The position numbers and the translations under genes are program-made. From NCBI RefSeq assembly GCF_003711515.1, contig NW_021167087.1, forward strand, positions 659,959 through 723,958: a stretch of 64,000 bases of DNA, written 5' to 3'. The number at the start of each line of letters is the position of its first letter. The stretch's first letter is position 1. The DNA comes from Sodiomyces alkalinus F11. Taxonomy: Eukaryota > Ascomycota > Sordariomycetes > Glomerellales > Plectosphaerellaceae. Below are positions 47,758-58,914 of the stretch, piece by piece. The notes below the pieces were generated by a model. That model worked only from the letters and a program-made list of their open reading frames with translations. It did no database searches and was not told the origin of the DNA.

Positions 47758-49814
47758 ATGGATAATACGGGGGAGGCTGAGAAGGCTGATGCTCCTTCGT
47801 CTCTGAAGCGTAAGTGTGTACCATTCATTGTCTTCTCTTTCTCAAGTTGGCAAAGCCATTCCACTAGAAATGCCCTCACAAAGCTCACCCACAAACCCAG
47901 GCATTCCAAAGCCAATCAAGAAGAAAAAGTCATTCCTCCAAGCTGTGACACAGAATTGGTTCGACGTACGAGGGCGAGGCAAGTCTCCCGAGCTAAACCC
48001 AATCCCCAGACTCGGTTTGCAAAATGTTCCTCCCTGGGATCGGGTCATCGATGTCGTATACCACCAACACCGTCGCGGCCAAGTGGGCGGCCCCGACAAC
48101 GACGACCTCTTCCAGCTCTGTCTCCCATCGTTTCTGGCCCGGTTCCAGAGAGGCGAGGAGACATACCCCAGGATAGGCTACATGGGACTGCCTGACAGGG
48201 TGCGATTTCTGGTGTGTAAGCACCTGGTGGCCATCCATGCCAGCGAGAACACCAAGCCCATCTGCCTGACGAGCCGGCCAACATGGGTGGACGTATGGGA
48301 GTCCGAGAACTTCAGCTCTCTGCAAGACCTGCTGCGGGCTTTGAATCCCTTCATGCGTGTCTCCTTTGGCTGCTTCGCTGATACGATGCTGGCCATCCTC
48401 ATGACCCAGCGTTTCCACATCATCTACACGCCTTTTGTCAACCATTACTTCAACCCGCTTGTTTTCCCCTGGTACCGTAAGTACGGCCGGTACATGCGCA
48501 ACATGGTCCTCGAAATCGATCTCACGCGCTTGGGGTTCGGGCCTAGCCGCCAGGCCCTTAAGCTCATCTCCGGCACCGTCAACATCGACGTCCTGCTTCG
48601 AATGTTCGTTGAGGTGCAGCTGGACCGACCGGCTGGCACCATTAGCAGCCTCGTGATTCTGTGCCGCCGCTTTTACGGCTGCAGACCTCAATCCCAGTTG
48701 TGTGAGACCAAGAACAAAGCTGAGCCCGAAACCGAGCGTACGTCCCCGATAACCCCCCGTCTCTTTATCATATTGACGACTGATCCAACGATATCAAGTA
48801 GTCAAGGTCCCATACTGCCCAGATAGTGCTCTGCGGGTCTGTGACCCCATCATGCAGCTCCGTGGCCTGGTCGAATCGATCCGCATCTGTGGCTTCAGCG
48901 AGGCATACACAAAGACGCTCATCCAGGGACTCTTTACATTACCTGAGGACCGAGACATGCTGAAGCATCACACGTACCGAATTGCCCCTTCGACACTGTG
49001 GCCTCGGATCCCCGGTCAAAGTTCGCTCATCGACTGCAGCCAGGGGCAAATCGCGCTGGATGACCACAACCGACCCGTCCCAGAGGATTGGGACGACTGG
49101 AGTCAAGGGGCCGTCCTACCACCAGCGCCTTACGTGACCACCACAGGAGAGACATTCGTGGCCAGGCCCAGAGCCTCTGCTTCGACTTCGAGCAGCGAAA
49201 CCCGGAAGGGAAGCCCGCGTTGTTCCACGACGACGATGGTGCGGCAGAGTACTCGCAAGACGTCGACTACGACGAGTGCGGAGAATAGAGACAACGTTAA
49301 AAGTAGACTCGGCGCACTGAAGGAAAAGTTCACACGCAAGAGACTTGCGAAGGGGAAGAAGACGGCAACGGGACATACGACATGGTTGGAGAAGGAGGAG
49401 GAGCCCTGCACCAAAACCAAGGTATCCGTGTGGGATTCCTCCGATGCGGAGTCCCATACCACATTCGGGGGCAACGAAAAGACGTCTCGGCATACGTTTG
49501 GGCGAGACCAGTCCAGACCGAACCTGGAGGCGGAGGAACCGGCCGAGACGAAGGCCAAAAGAGAAACCGGACTAAAGCCCAAGAGATCCAGGACTGAACT
49601 AACCGAGAAAAAACCAAAGGTGGCGTTGAGGAACGTGGCTTCTATGAAGGAGCTGAGACGAGGGGAGTCAAAAGCCGACCTCAGAAGAAAACAATCTCGG
49701 CTGGAGCTCGGCCAGAGGCAACCGAGATTCACATTACGAGGAATTGTATCCCGGCTGGATCTTAGAAGTTCGACGCGACGAAAGTCGGACGAGGTGCGAG
49801 GGGATGGAAAATGA
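47758..49814 (+). CDS. Uncharacterised fungal protein with C-terminal imperfect repeats
   Basis: Exons 47758-47809, 47901-48737 and 48802-49814 encode 633 residues. The N-terminus is short and polar, followed by the basic KPIKKKKSF. Residues about 30-300 form a folded region with GLPDRVRFLVCKHLVAIHAS, reminiscent of the first helices of an F-box, then FVNHYFNPLVFPWYRKYGRY. The C-terminal 230 residues are polar and basic. The end consists of units starting SRPNL, SRTEL and SRLEL. The last two (residues 559-594 and 595-633) align along more than 25 positions. For intron 1 a second acceptor (47846) would give a 37-nt intron, too short, so 47900 was chosen. I recognise no named family; an F-box adaptor is a weak guess. 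Confidence 0.75.
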
Positions 49815-50217
49815 GGAAGCGAATCTCGAGGACATGCTGGAGTTGCCTCCCGTTGCCTCGGGTTGAAGGTGGAAAGGTCCAGCTGTGTCTAGGAGCTTCA
49901 GGAAGTCGCTGGAGGAGATGATGAGTAATTCAGGAGCCGTACCATCTTGCCCCACATTTTGTAGCTTCAGATCACAGTATAAAAGGTACAGTGAACGCGC
50001 ACTGATGACTGTATACCCCGCCCCCACCTTTTGCAACTTTTGGCGACACGAACCTACCGCATCACCACCAAAGACGAACGAATTACTCCCTCTTTTTGCG
50101 CATCAATCACCATCGCATCATCTCCCGGCAGCTGATCGTAAAGCCCGAGCCTCATATGCAGCGCTAGGGAAACGAATCTCCAACCTATCATCTATACACC
50201 ATCAACCTTCGGTCAAC
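49815..50217. promoter_or_regulatory. Upstream region of the PBDC1/Chp1 homologue
   Basis: 403 nt with a plus-strand TATAAAA (49978-49984) and C/A-rich leader sequence before the start at 50218. Confidence 0.5.
49978..49984 (+). promoter_or_regulatory. TATA box of the PBDC1/Chp1 homologue
   Basis: TATAAAA 234 nt upstream of the start codon in the correct orientation. Confidence 0.5.
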
Positions 50218-50970
50218 ATGGATATCGACGACCCCAGACTTATGCCCCAGAATGTCCCCCCCAGTTTCAATGCAGAGCAGGCAGACAATCTCGAAGATGT
50301 AAGCATCAATATCCACGGCGGGGACTGGCGCAAAACCGGTGTACTAACTGGGGTTTGCTCCTTTTCAGATTGAAAAGCAGTTTGCCGTCAAAGGTTCGAA
50401 TACAGTCACGCAGTCCCTGTCGCGCTGTCAAAGAGATACGAGACTAACCAAAAGCACCCTTTCTTTCCCCTTTCAGTGGTCCAGCACATGGAGACCTACT
50501 GGGCCATCCTCGAGAAAGTAAAAGGGTCATCCCTCCGCCTGACAAAGTATGACGACGAGATCTACGAGCACCTCCAGAAAGATTTCCCCGAGTTCGACCC
50601 GACCGAGACCATTGACGAGGACAAGATGAAGAGCAAGCAGGGCAAGGAGAGGTGGCGGAATTTCATGATGGCCTACGAGAAGATGATTGACGACTACAAC
50701 TTTGGGACCATGCTTCGTTCGAATGCCAAGTATGAGTACGGCCGGGACGAGGTCATCTTTGGTATGGGCTGCTTTCTTTCTTTCTTTCTTTCGTTCTTTT
50801 TGCCTTCTTTCCAACACAAGGACGTCTGGACCACTGAACTGACCAACGGACGATGCGCAGTACCACGCATGCAATTCTACGCCGTCGAAATTGCCCGGAA
50901 CCGAAAGGGTCTGAACGACTGGATTTACGAGAAGGCGCAAGCAGAAAAGGGGCAGGGCAACAAGGCATAA
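50218..50970 (+). CDS. PBDC1 / yeast Chp1 (YPL225W) homologue
   Basis: Four exons (50218-50298, 50369-50393, 50477-50761, 50861-50970) encode 166 residues; exon 2 is only 25 nt. The protein begins MDIDDPRLMPQNVPPSFNAE and continues with EKQFAVKVVQHMETYWAILE, LTKYDDEIYEHLQKDFPEFD, GKERWRNFMMAYEKMIDDYN and FYAVEIARNRKGLNDWIYEK, which is the small all-helical PBDC1 family. In yeast the member Chp1 is reported to act as a co-translational chaperone for elongation factor eEF1A. The old name 'polysaccharide biosynthesis' is misleading. Length matches the family. It would act in the cytosol near ribosomes (by homology). Confidence 0.92.
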
Positions 50971-52037
50971 GAGCGGACAGACTGACTCTGAAGGAGGCTA
51001 GCAATTGATTTTTCCTTTCGGCGCATTTTTCCACTGTTGGGGAGGCCATTGCTGCGTTTTGGCTTGAGCATCACCATCCAAGTTCGAGCACGTCGCAGCA
51101 GTTGGAATATTTATCTCCAGAAATACTCTCAATGTTCGATGCAGGCGCTGTGGCTCGCATATCCTCGCATCCCAGAACGGAATCAAACCAGTGGAGAATT
51201 CCTGTCTTGAATCCAAGGAAGTGCAGCCCGTTCGTTCGCTTCCACAACCAATGAGTCTTCCTCGTTAACTAGCAGTTCCGAGACCGCATACAACGCACCT
51301 AGTTCTTTGTGCCAATGCTTTTCCCAAGAGCCTCCCTAGGGTCCGTGAGTTCCGGCCAATGCGACTCGAGACTCGAGCCTTTTATCCCTCCCTGTCGGAA
51401 TTCTGGGGGGTGTCGAGACTTGAAGGGGACTCGAGAAGAGCTCACATCAAATTACCAACAAAGATACTGGTTTCCGAACACATGACCCCTTCATCATTCA
51501 GGTGAGTAATAAATCTTCATGGACTAATCGGCCTTTTACGCATAATGGATCGTGCTTCCGAGCGACATGGTGTCCTCGAAAGGCGAACCCCTGGCACCTA
51601 AGCATTGTTCTTCCACCACACCCCCTGAACTCTACGAAGAACAATATTAAGAGGACTTACATTCACTTCTTCCGCCCCCGCCACAATGACCCACGACATA
51701 ATCAAAAAATATCTGTATGTACGTACGTATTATACCCGTGTCGGTTCAATGGAGTTACGCTTCAGATTGTTCCTCGCCCAAGGAACACCGGCTCGTCCGG
51801 TCGGTCTCGTGCACTATCTACGCTCCAATTCTACTTCGAACCATGGACGACATCCGATTCCTCTTCAAGCCCTAGCACTTGAAGACTTTTGAACCTCATC
51901 TTGTAGTCGTCTATTCATCTTGGGAAATCGTTACGCAGAAGTCAAGACCACAGTATCCGGCGTCCGCGCCTCCAGTCCGCCTCAATTAAGGTAGATGAAC
52001 GCACTGCGCTCGAAACCCGATCGCCCGAATCGTCTCA
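50971..52037. other. Gene-free stretch upstream of the Ste6-like transporter
   Basis: About 1 kb without a supported gene. I looked in the listed frames for a small CAAX-ending pheromone precursor next to the exporter and saw none. Confidence 0.45.
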
Positions 52038-55000
52038 ATGGCCTCAGTGGACCGCGGCGCCACTCCCGGCAATGGTAATGGCACTACAACCCCCAACCGA
52101 CGAGCGTCATGGAAAGATCTTTTCGCCTTCACCAGACGGAGGCACTGCATCGCTCTGATCCCGGCCGTTCTCGCCGCGTTTGCTGTCGGCGCGTTCAAGA
52201 CGTCTCTGGCCGTCGCTTTCGGGCAGTTCTTCCAACTCGCCGTCGACTTTAATACTGGCGTGCTCAGCCCCCGCGATGCCCTCTCCGAGGTAGAAAGCTT
52301 GTGCATCCTGCTCTGCGGGCTCGGGGCCGGGCACTGGGCTGCTAACACGGCTTTCCTCTCTTCATGGGTCATCTTCGGCGAGCTGCAGGCGAGGAGCGCT
52401 CGCGAGCAGACATTCCAAAGCCTTCTAGAGAGGGACATCGCATGGTATGATGGCCAATCTGATGGTATATCCAGTCTTCTTGTCAGGATTGAAACGTAAG
52501 TCTTTGTTCCCCATTCCTCCTTCAGACGATATGATGCTATCAGTCATTTAACGGGTTTTAATTGAATTTATTTTTCTTCTTTTCTCTTTCTCCAGACAAA
52601 TTCGCGAGCTCCAGCTGGCGACATCGCAAGTTTTTGGCTTTCTTATTAGCGACGCATTCGTATCGATCGCTTGCATCGCCGTGTCCTTCTACATGTCCTG
52701 GCGGCTCACTCTCGTTCTCCTTGCCACGCTCCCCATCTCCGTTGGTATTCTCACGCTGGCAACCCGCCGCCTCCAACCCGCTATCCAGGCGCAAAAAGGC
52801 CATCTCGCAGAGGCCTCGAAATACGCGAATTCGGCTGTTGTCGGCATTGACCTCGTCAAGATCTACAACGGCTTCGACTATGAGGTCTGGAAATACTACG
52901 GGTCTATCAAGGCGTCCATGAAGCAATACCTCGTACAGGCGCATTGCAACGCAATCCAGATGGGCTATGCTAAGTTCTGGGTCATCGGCCTGTTTGCGGT
53001 TGGGTTTTGGTACGGCATCGTTTTGGTCTCCCAAGGGGCCACGGCCGGTCAAATCCTCACCACGTTCTACGCTACCCTGACAGCGTTTCAGGGTATCGAA
53101 GCTCTCATGCCACAGTGGCTTGTCCTTGCCAAGGGCATGTCCGCTGGACAGGCTCTCCGAAGCACCGATTCCGTTGCCCGCGGTTCGAAGAGAAGACCAG
53201 GAAGCAGCTACAGGCCTCCGTACTACTGTGCTGGTGCTGTCGAAGCCCACGACGTAAGACCCAAGCCCCCCCCCCCCCCAATTCTACCTCTTCTGCGGTA
53301 ACCAAGGTAGCTAATACATCCTTTGTCTTCAGGTGAGTTTCGCCTACCCGTCGAATCCAGATCAAATAGTCCTTAGCAGATCTTCCTTCGTTTTCCCAAC
53401 GGGCAAGACGTCTTTCATCGTTGGGAGAAGCGGTTCCGGCAAAAGCACCCTCGGCAATCTCCTCGTCAATTTCTACCGGCCCCTCACGGGAAACATCACC
53501 ATCGACGGCTATGACATTAGCTCGCTAGACGACCATTGGCTCAGAAGCAACGTCACGTTGATCCAGCAGACGAGCGTCCTCTTCAACGAGACGTTCTTCA
53601 TGAACATCGCTTTCGGACACAGATCGCCAGCCGAGGCCACGATCGACGACGTCAAGAAAGCTTGCGACGCGGCCGTGCTGCAGTCGACTCTGGCGGTCAT
53701 GCCGCAGGGTCTCAGCACCATGGTCGGGCCTGGAGGGTACAGCCTCAGCGGCGGCCAGAAACAGCGACTGGCACTGGCGCGCGCTCGGTTACGCGACCCC
53801 CCCGTCCTGATTCTGGACGAGGTGACGAGCGGCCTCGACCCCGCCAGCAAGGCGCTGGTCATGGAGGCCATCCGGACCTGGCGTCGGGACAAGACGACGA
53901 TCATCATCACGCACGACGTCTCTCAGATCCGAGACGACGATTACGTCTTTGTCATGGACAAGAGCCGCCTGGTGCAGGAAGGGACGAGGGAGCGTATCGC
54001 GGAGCAGAGTAAGGGCGATGGCTTGTTCGCTTCTCTCCTGGCTGCTACGGATGAAGAGGTAGGCTTGGGCGACGACGGGGAGTCGATGGGGTCGCCCTCC
54101 ACCCCGGCATTGAAACGATCACACAGCTCCGAGTCTCTGCCTCGGTGGCATGATAGGGATGATACCAAGGCAGGCAAACGGCGATCTTCTATTGTCAGCG
54201 ACATCATAGCGAGACAACTGGAAGAGGCCACGCCATCGCGGGAATATGGATTCGGGAGGCGGCATATCGGATCATCACTGGGTGATGCTACCGTCCACGC
54301 CACGTTCATCAGGACCAGGGCGATCTGGGATGACGGTGACACCGACCAAAGACCGCATCACTACCACAGGCGAAGCACGTTCGACGGAGGGCAATCTCGA
54401 CCCTGGAGCCGGCCGCGGTCTAAGAGTCGCGCCCGGTCGGAGCGTTCCGTTTCACGGAGATCGAGCATGGAGATGGTGGAGAGGGTCGGGCACCATATCC
54501 GGCGTACTCGGATAGGATCCACGAGATCAAGGCGAGTCCGGTCCCCTCTCGCCGACTATGAGGACGACGGGGAGAAGAGGCCCGGTACCGCCGATACGGG
54601 AACGACGGATCCTCGCCACCACGACCGGGGATCCGATAATGACATGGGTCCTCCGTTGTCCCTCTTGAAGCTGTTCCGGACGGTGTGGTCGCACTTGGCG
54701 CCCCCTGAGCGGTTGAGGTTGGTGGCGGGCATCGTCTTGTGCGTCATAGTTGCGGTGGCCAGTCCCCTCTTCTCGTACTGCTTCGCATGGCTCCTGTCTG
54801 CCTTTTGGGCGGACACGGACGACAGGGAATCGGCGGGGAGGCTGTGGGCGATCCTCCTCATCGTCATAGCTGTTGTCAACGGGCTGGCGATGTGGACCGG
54901 GCGTTACCTCATGGAGTACGCGGGGCAGGCCTGGATCAACGCGCTCCGGCTGGAAGGGCCGAAGCGGATCCTGCGGCAGCCCAAAGTGTGGTTCGACAAG

Positions 55001-56644
55001 CCGCAGAACTCGGTCGGGCGGATCAACGAGTGCATGGACAGGAACGCGGAGGAGATGAGGAACCTGGTGGGGCGGTTCGCGCCCATCCTCGTCATCGTCA
55101 CGGTGATGGTGCTCACGGCGGTGATATGGGCGTTGTCGATCAGCTGGAAGCTCACGCTGGTGGCCCTCTCGGGCGGGCCGGCCATCCTGATGGCGGTCAA
55201 GGCGTTCTCGTACACGAGCACCCGGTGGGAGACGAGGTGCAACCGGAGCGCGGGGGACACGAGCGCGGTGCTGACGGAGACGTTCACCAACATCCGGGTG
55301 GTCAAGAACCTCACGCTCGAGGCGTACATGGGGGCCAAGTACGACAGGTCGGTGCGGTCGACTTTCAAGCTGGGGGTCAGGAGGGCGGTTTACACGTCGC
55401 CCCTGTTCGGGCTCTACCAGTGCATCAACTTTTTCCTGGTGGCGCTGGTGTTCTACTACGCGATGGTCCTGGTCGCGCGAGAGTTTGAGGCGAATCTCGT
55501 GCAGATCCAGCAGGTGTGTAACCTGTTGCTGTTCTGCCTGGGCCAAGCGGGTTCGCTGTTGGGGACGATCCCGCAAATCGCGGCGTCCAAGGCCACGGCG
55601 GCGCAGATGCTATACTACGTCAACCTTTCCGACCACAATGACAAGTCGAGTAAAGAAGAGGAACAGGGCGAGGGCGGCACGGATGCAGGTGCAGGTGCAG
55701 GTGCAGGCCCCTCGCCGAAGAAGCTGCCTACGCCGTTGCCCATCCGGATGCGCAACCTCCAGTTTGCGTACCCCTCTCGCCCCGACGTGCCGGTCCTCCG
55801 CAACCTGACCCTGCAAATCGAAGCGGGGACATGCACGGCCATCGTGGGATCATCAGGGTGCGGGAAAAGCACGCTCATCTCGCTCATCATGTCGCTCTAC
55901 ACGCCGCACCGACCCGCATCAGCAACAACAAGTATAAGTACACCAACCGCGACGGCAAAAGCAGAACTGGACCCAGGATCAGAAAAGCAACCTCCCATGC
56001 TCTCCTTCCACGGCACCACCCCCTTCTGGGAAGTCGACGCCCAGCACCTCCGCACCATGATGGCGTTCGTGCCCCAAGCGCCCTTCCTCTTCCCCGGGAC
56101 GGTGGCGGAGAACATCGGCTACGGGCTGACGGAGATGTCGCCGCTACGAAGCGCGTCGAACGTCCGGGCGGCGGCGGCGGCGGCGGGGATCGACGAGTTT
56201 GTGGAGTCGCTGCCGGAAGGGTACGAGACGGTGATGGGAGACGGGGGGCAGGCGGTGTCGGGGGGCCAGGCGCAGCGGATCTGCCTCGCGAGGGCGCTGG
56301 CGAGGCGGCTGCAGGTGCTGGTGATGGACGAACCGACGAGTGCGCTGGATGCGGAGACGGCGGAGATGGTGAGGGGGACGATTCGCGGGTTGGTGGCGGA
56401 TCCGCGGCGGAGGGAGATGGCGGTGGTGTTGGTGACGCATTCGAAGGAGATGATGCAGCTTGCTGAACGGGTGGTGGTGTTGGATGGGGGGAGGGTGGTG
56501 GAGGAGGGGGGGTATGAGGAGTTGAGGGCCAGGGGAGGCGAGTTTGCTAGGCTGATTGGAGGAGTGCAGAGGACGATGGAGGGGCTGAATAGGGGAGGGA
56601 GGGAGAAGGGAGAGTGTCTAAAGTACCTAGGTATAAACAGCTAG
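52038..56644 (+). CDS. Ste6-like full ABC transporter (ABCB), a-factor-type exporter
   Basis: Exons 52038-52495, 52596-53253 and 53333-56644 encode 1475 residues arranged TMD-NBD-TMD-NBD. NBD1 has Walker A GRSGSGKST (403-411), signature LSGGQ (510-514) and Walker B LILDE (531-535). NBD2 has Walker A GSSGCGKST (from 1211), signature VSGGQ and VLVMDEPTSALD. A roughly 200-residue Arg/Ser/Asp-rich linker (612-812) separates the halves, and NBD2 carries a Thr/Ala-rich insert after Walker A. SFAYPSNPDQ and IDGYDISSLD resemble Ste6-type pumps, which export farnesylated a-pheromone; a drug-efflux role is possible. Intron 2 contains a C run, and the end of exon 2 (ALRSTDSVARGSKRR) fits the family poorly though the frame is intact. 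The last codons (KYLGINS) come from an intergenic-type TACCTAGGTA word. Confidence 0.9.
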
Positions 56645-57954
56645 AGGCATCTCAGGGGTCTTTATAAGGTAGGGGCAGAATTAAGTTTAGCCTCTCTGCA
56701 CTTTCCGAACATTGTGGTACTTAGGGAACTATGGCCATCTACCTTCAGCCACCTTCCCGCCCCTTCCCTTTTACGTAGACGTAGGTTGGATTTCTGCCCC
56801 TGCCTACCTACCTAGGACTTGGCCATACCTTTATACCCCCCCGGAACTCTTTCCCTTTCACCACCTAGGTACTCTCCCCCGCTGAGCTGGGATGGTGCAA
56901 GTGGTAGAGGCTCGACTTAAACAAATACCCGAGATGGCATCCCTCTAGACCCTGTAGGGCGCGCACCAGCAAGGTGGGCGTGAAGGACGGGCACGGTTTC
57001 GAACCGCGCCCAGAACCTTCTGCCATTTTCTTTTCTTTTCTTTTGCTTTTTCTTTTTTCCTGTTTATTTTGTCTCGTCTCTCTATATAAACGTCCGAACT
57101 ATATTGCTTATTCTAGTCATACTGCCCTACTAATCTGCTGCTTCCCTTAGGTAGATAGATCTAGGAAGATATCTGGCGATAATGGATGTAGTTGGCTTTG
57201 GAATTAATATGCAGCCTGTCTATATCTACTTGGGCAGAAGGAGTATCATAAGAGGATGGCACACAAGTGGACTACCACACCTTGTTATGATAACTTGGCT
57301 TGCTATTGCGTACCTTACCTTGGGTAGCGAAATAGGTCGATGAAGATATGTTGATACGCATATGCAGTGCTGCATTTAGCCGTGGTTGATCATGGAACAC
57401 GGCATGAGCAGGACGTCACGACTCACAAGCATCTGTAAGGTAAGGACCGTAAGGGAATGTAGGTAGTCATAGCTCTCATCGCTCTTTCCCCTTACTCTTT
57501 CCCCCTTGATGTTGGCAACTGCCGTGGTACGTGTGTTACGTATCTCATCTCCCTAAAGTACTCTCTTTGTACCTGCCTGCCCTCGCTGTCACTCTTTGAA
57601 TCCTCCCCTTTGAGGTTCCTTCCCTTTTCTACGTCTTTACATCCCACTCCCAAGCCAGAACAATACTATTCTCAACTAGGCCGAGTCTCTTTTTGCCATT
57701 GAACGGCTGATAATCTCTCTCTCTTTTTTTTCTTCTTTCTTTCTTATTCTCTTCCTGTTTCTTTTCCTTCCCTTTGGTCTTTTCAACTGTGCAACTCAGA
57801 TCTTTGCTAGTCTGTGGGCTCCCTTCTCTGAAGACATGGAGATGCCCTAAGGAAAGAACAGCACAAAAAGAAAAACCACAACTCCATTCTGGCTCATCGA
57901 GTCTTGATCACTCAAAATTCATTTATTTTTCTTCTGCTGACCAACGACCACACA
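56645..57954. other. Gene-free stretch with hairpins and tRNA-like sequence
   Basis: It contains GGGGCAGAA inverted arms (56671-56679 and 56792-56800), ACCTAGG words, the tRNA-like block 56889-56943 and the hairpin 56989-57011, then CT-rich leader sequence before 57955. No coding gene is seen. Confidence 0.5.
56989..57011. repeat. Near-perfect hairpin containing GGTTTCGAACC
   Basis: 10-nt arms (56989-56998 and 57002-57011) with one mismatch and a 3-nt loop. On the minus strand it mimics a tRNA T arm (CGCGG-TTCGAAA-CCGTG), but no tRNA body lies upstream on that strand. Confidence 0.6.
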
Positions 57955-58914
57955 ATGAGCAGCTTCGTCACCTACCCTTACCCCGACGACCTCGGTCCGC
58001 AACCCACTCTGGCCCCTAGAGGAAGAAGAGAGGGGAAGAGAGATGATCAAGACGAGAGCGACACCACCAGTCGTACAACCCGAGTTCCCGTTTATGCTAC
58101 ATTTGATTTCGACAATGACAAGGAGAGCGAGACGACTACAGAGACCGTTTCAGAGTCCACCACTCGAAGCCGTGGTGCCATCCCGGGCGTTCCCTTGCCT
58201 CCTTGTTCGTCCTATCCCTCCCCCCCCTTTCATCCAAGCTAAATTTTGTCTGCATCCTGGATTGTTGCTGACTCGTCCTGATTCTCATCAGTAACCACCG
58301 CTGAGGCCTCTGCCCCAACCTCCGGACAAGAGGTACTCTCAAGCGCGTCAAGGACATCCTTCGAAACTATCCAAACGTCACACGCCTCAGCAGGCCACTC
58401 CGAGACATGGCCGATCGGAAACCAGTCGAACCTCCCTTCCAGCGAGAACGACGCGGGCATCACTGCCGGAACCATCATCGGGATTTCGGCCGGCATTGGC
58501 GGATTCACCATGGCCGCCGTTTTCCTGCTACTCTTCATCTTCATGCGACGTCACAAGAAAGCCATCAAGGCCCGCACCGGATCTGCCAGCACCTGCGGCA
58601 GTGGCGGCAGTGGCGGCAGTGGCGGCAGTGGCATGCAAGAGGCTCGCTCTGGCAGCGGGGGACTGATCGATCGGGATCCCTGGCCGGAACACTCACCACT
58701 ACACGACGAAAGGTCCCTGCACACTCCGGGAATAGACTCAAGTCGCTCAACTCGTTCGACTTGTCATTATCAGCCGCAGCATGTCCATGGTCCCGCAGAG
58801 CTGGACGACTCCCCGAAATATGCCGGTGGTGACACTGGTGGGCGGCAGCAGTATCGGGAGCCGCATGGTTTCATTGCCGAGCTGCCGGGAAACAGCCCTT
58901 CGGTCCGACATTGA
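57955..58914 (+). CDS. Single-pass membrane protein with Ser/Thr-rich ectodomain
   Basis: Exons 57955-58204 and 58292-58914 encode 290 residues; the donor GTTCGT is weak but is the one that keeps the frame. Residues 1-165 are rich in Ser, Thr, Glu and Asp with no clear signal peptide. A membrane helix follows (ITAGTIIGISAGIGGF, then MAAVFLLLFIFM) with a basic stop RRHKKAIKAR. The cytosolic tail starts with GSG repeats (nucleotide unit GGCAGTGGC, near 58602-58635) and is Ser/Pro/His-rich. The layout resembles fungal Mid2/Wsc-like or septum-associated one-helix proteins, but no cysteine domain is present. I do not recognise a specific family; a cell-surface sensor or adaptor is a guess from topology. 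Confidence 0.7.

Noticed and set aside
47810..47846. 37-nt intron in the uncharacterised repeat protein
   Set aside because: Too short for fungal splicing. The acceptor at 47900 gives a 91-nt intron with the same frame.
54527..55576. 349-codon minus-strand frame over the Ste6-like gene
   Set aside because: Arg/His/Pro-rich shadow with no domain, opposite the second TMD.
56889..57011. A functional tRNA-Leu gene
   Set aside because: Acceptor, anticodon and T arms cannot be placed in one order and spacing on either strand, so I list it only as tRNA-like.
50971..57954. A prenylated pheromone precursor gene beside the Ste6-like exporter
   Set aside because: No short frame ending in a CAAX motif was seen in the flanks. 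Such precursors are often unlinked to the exporter.
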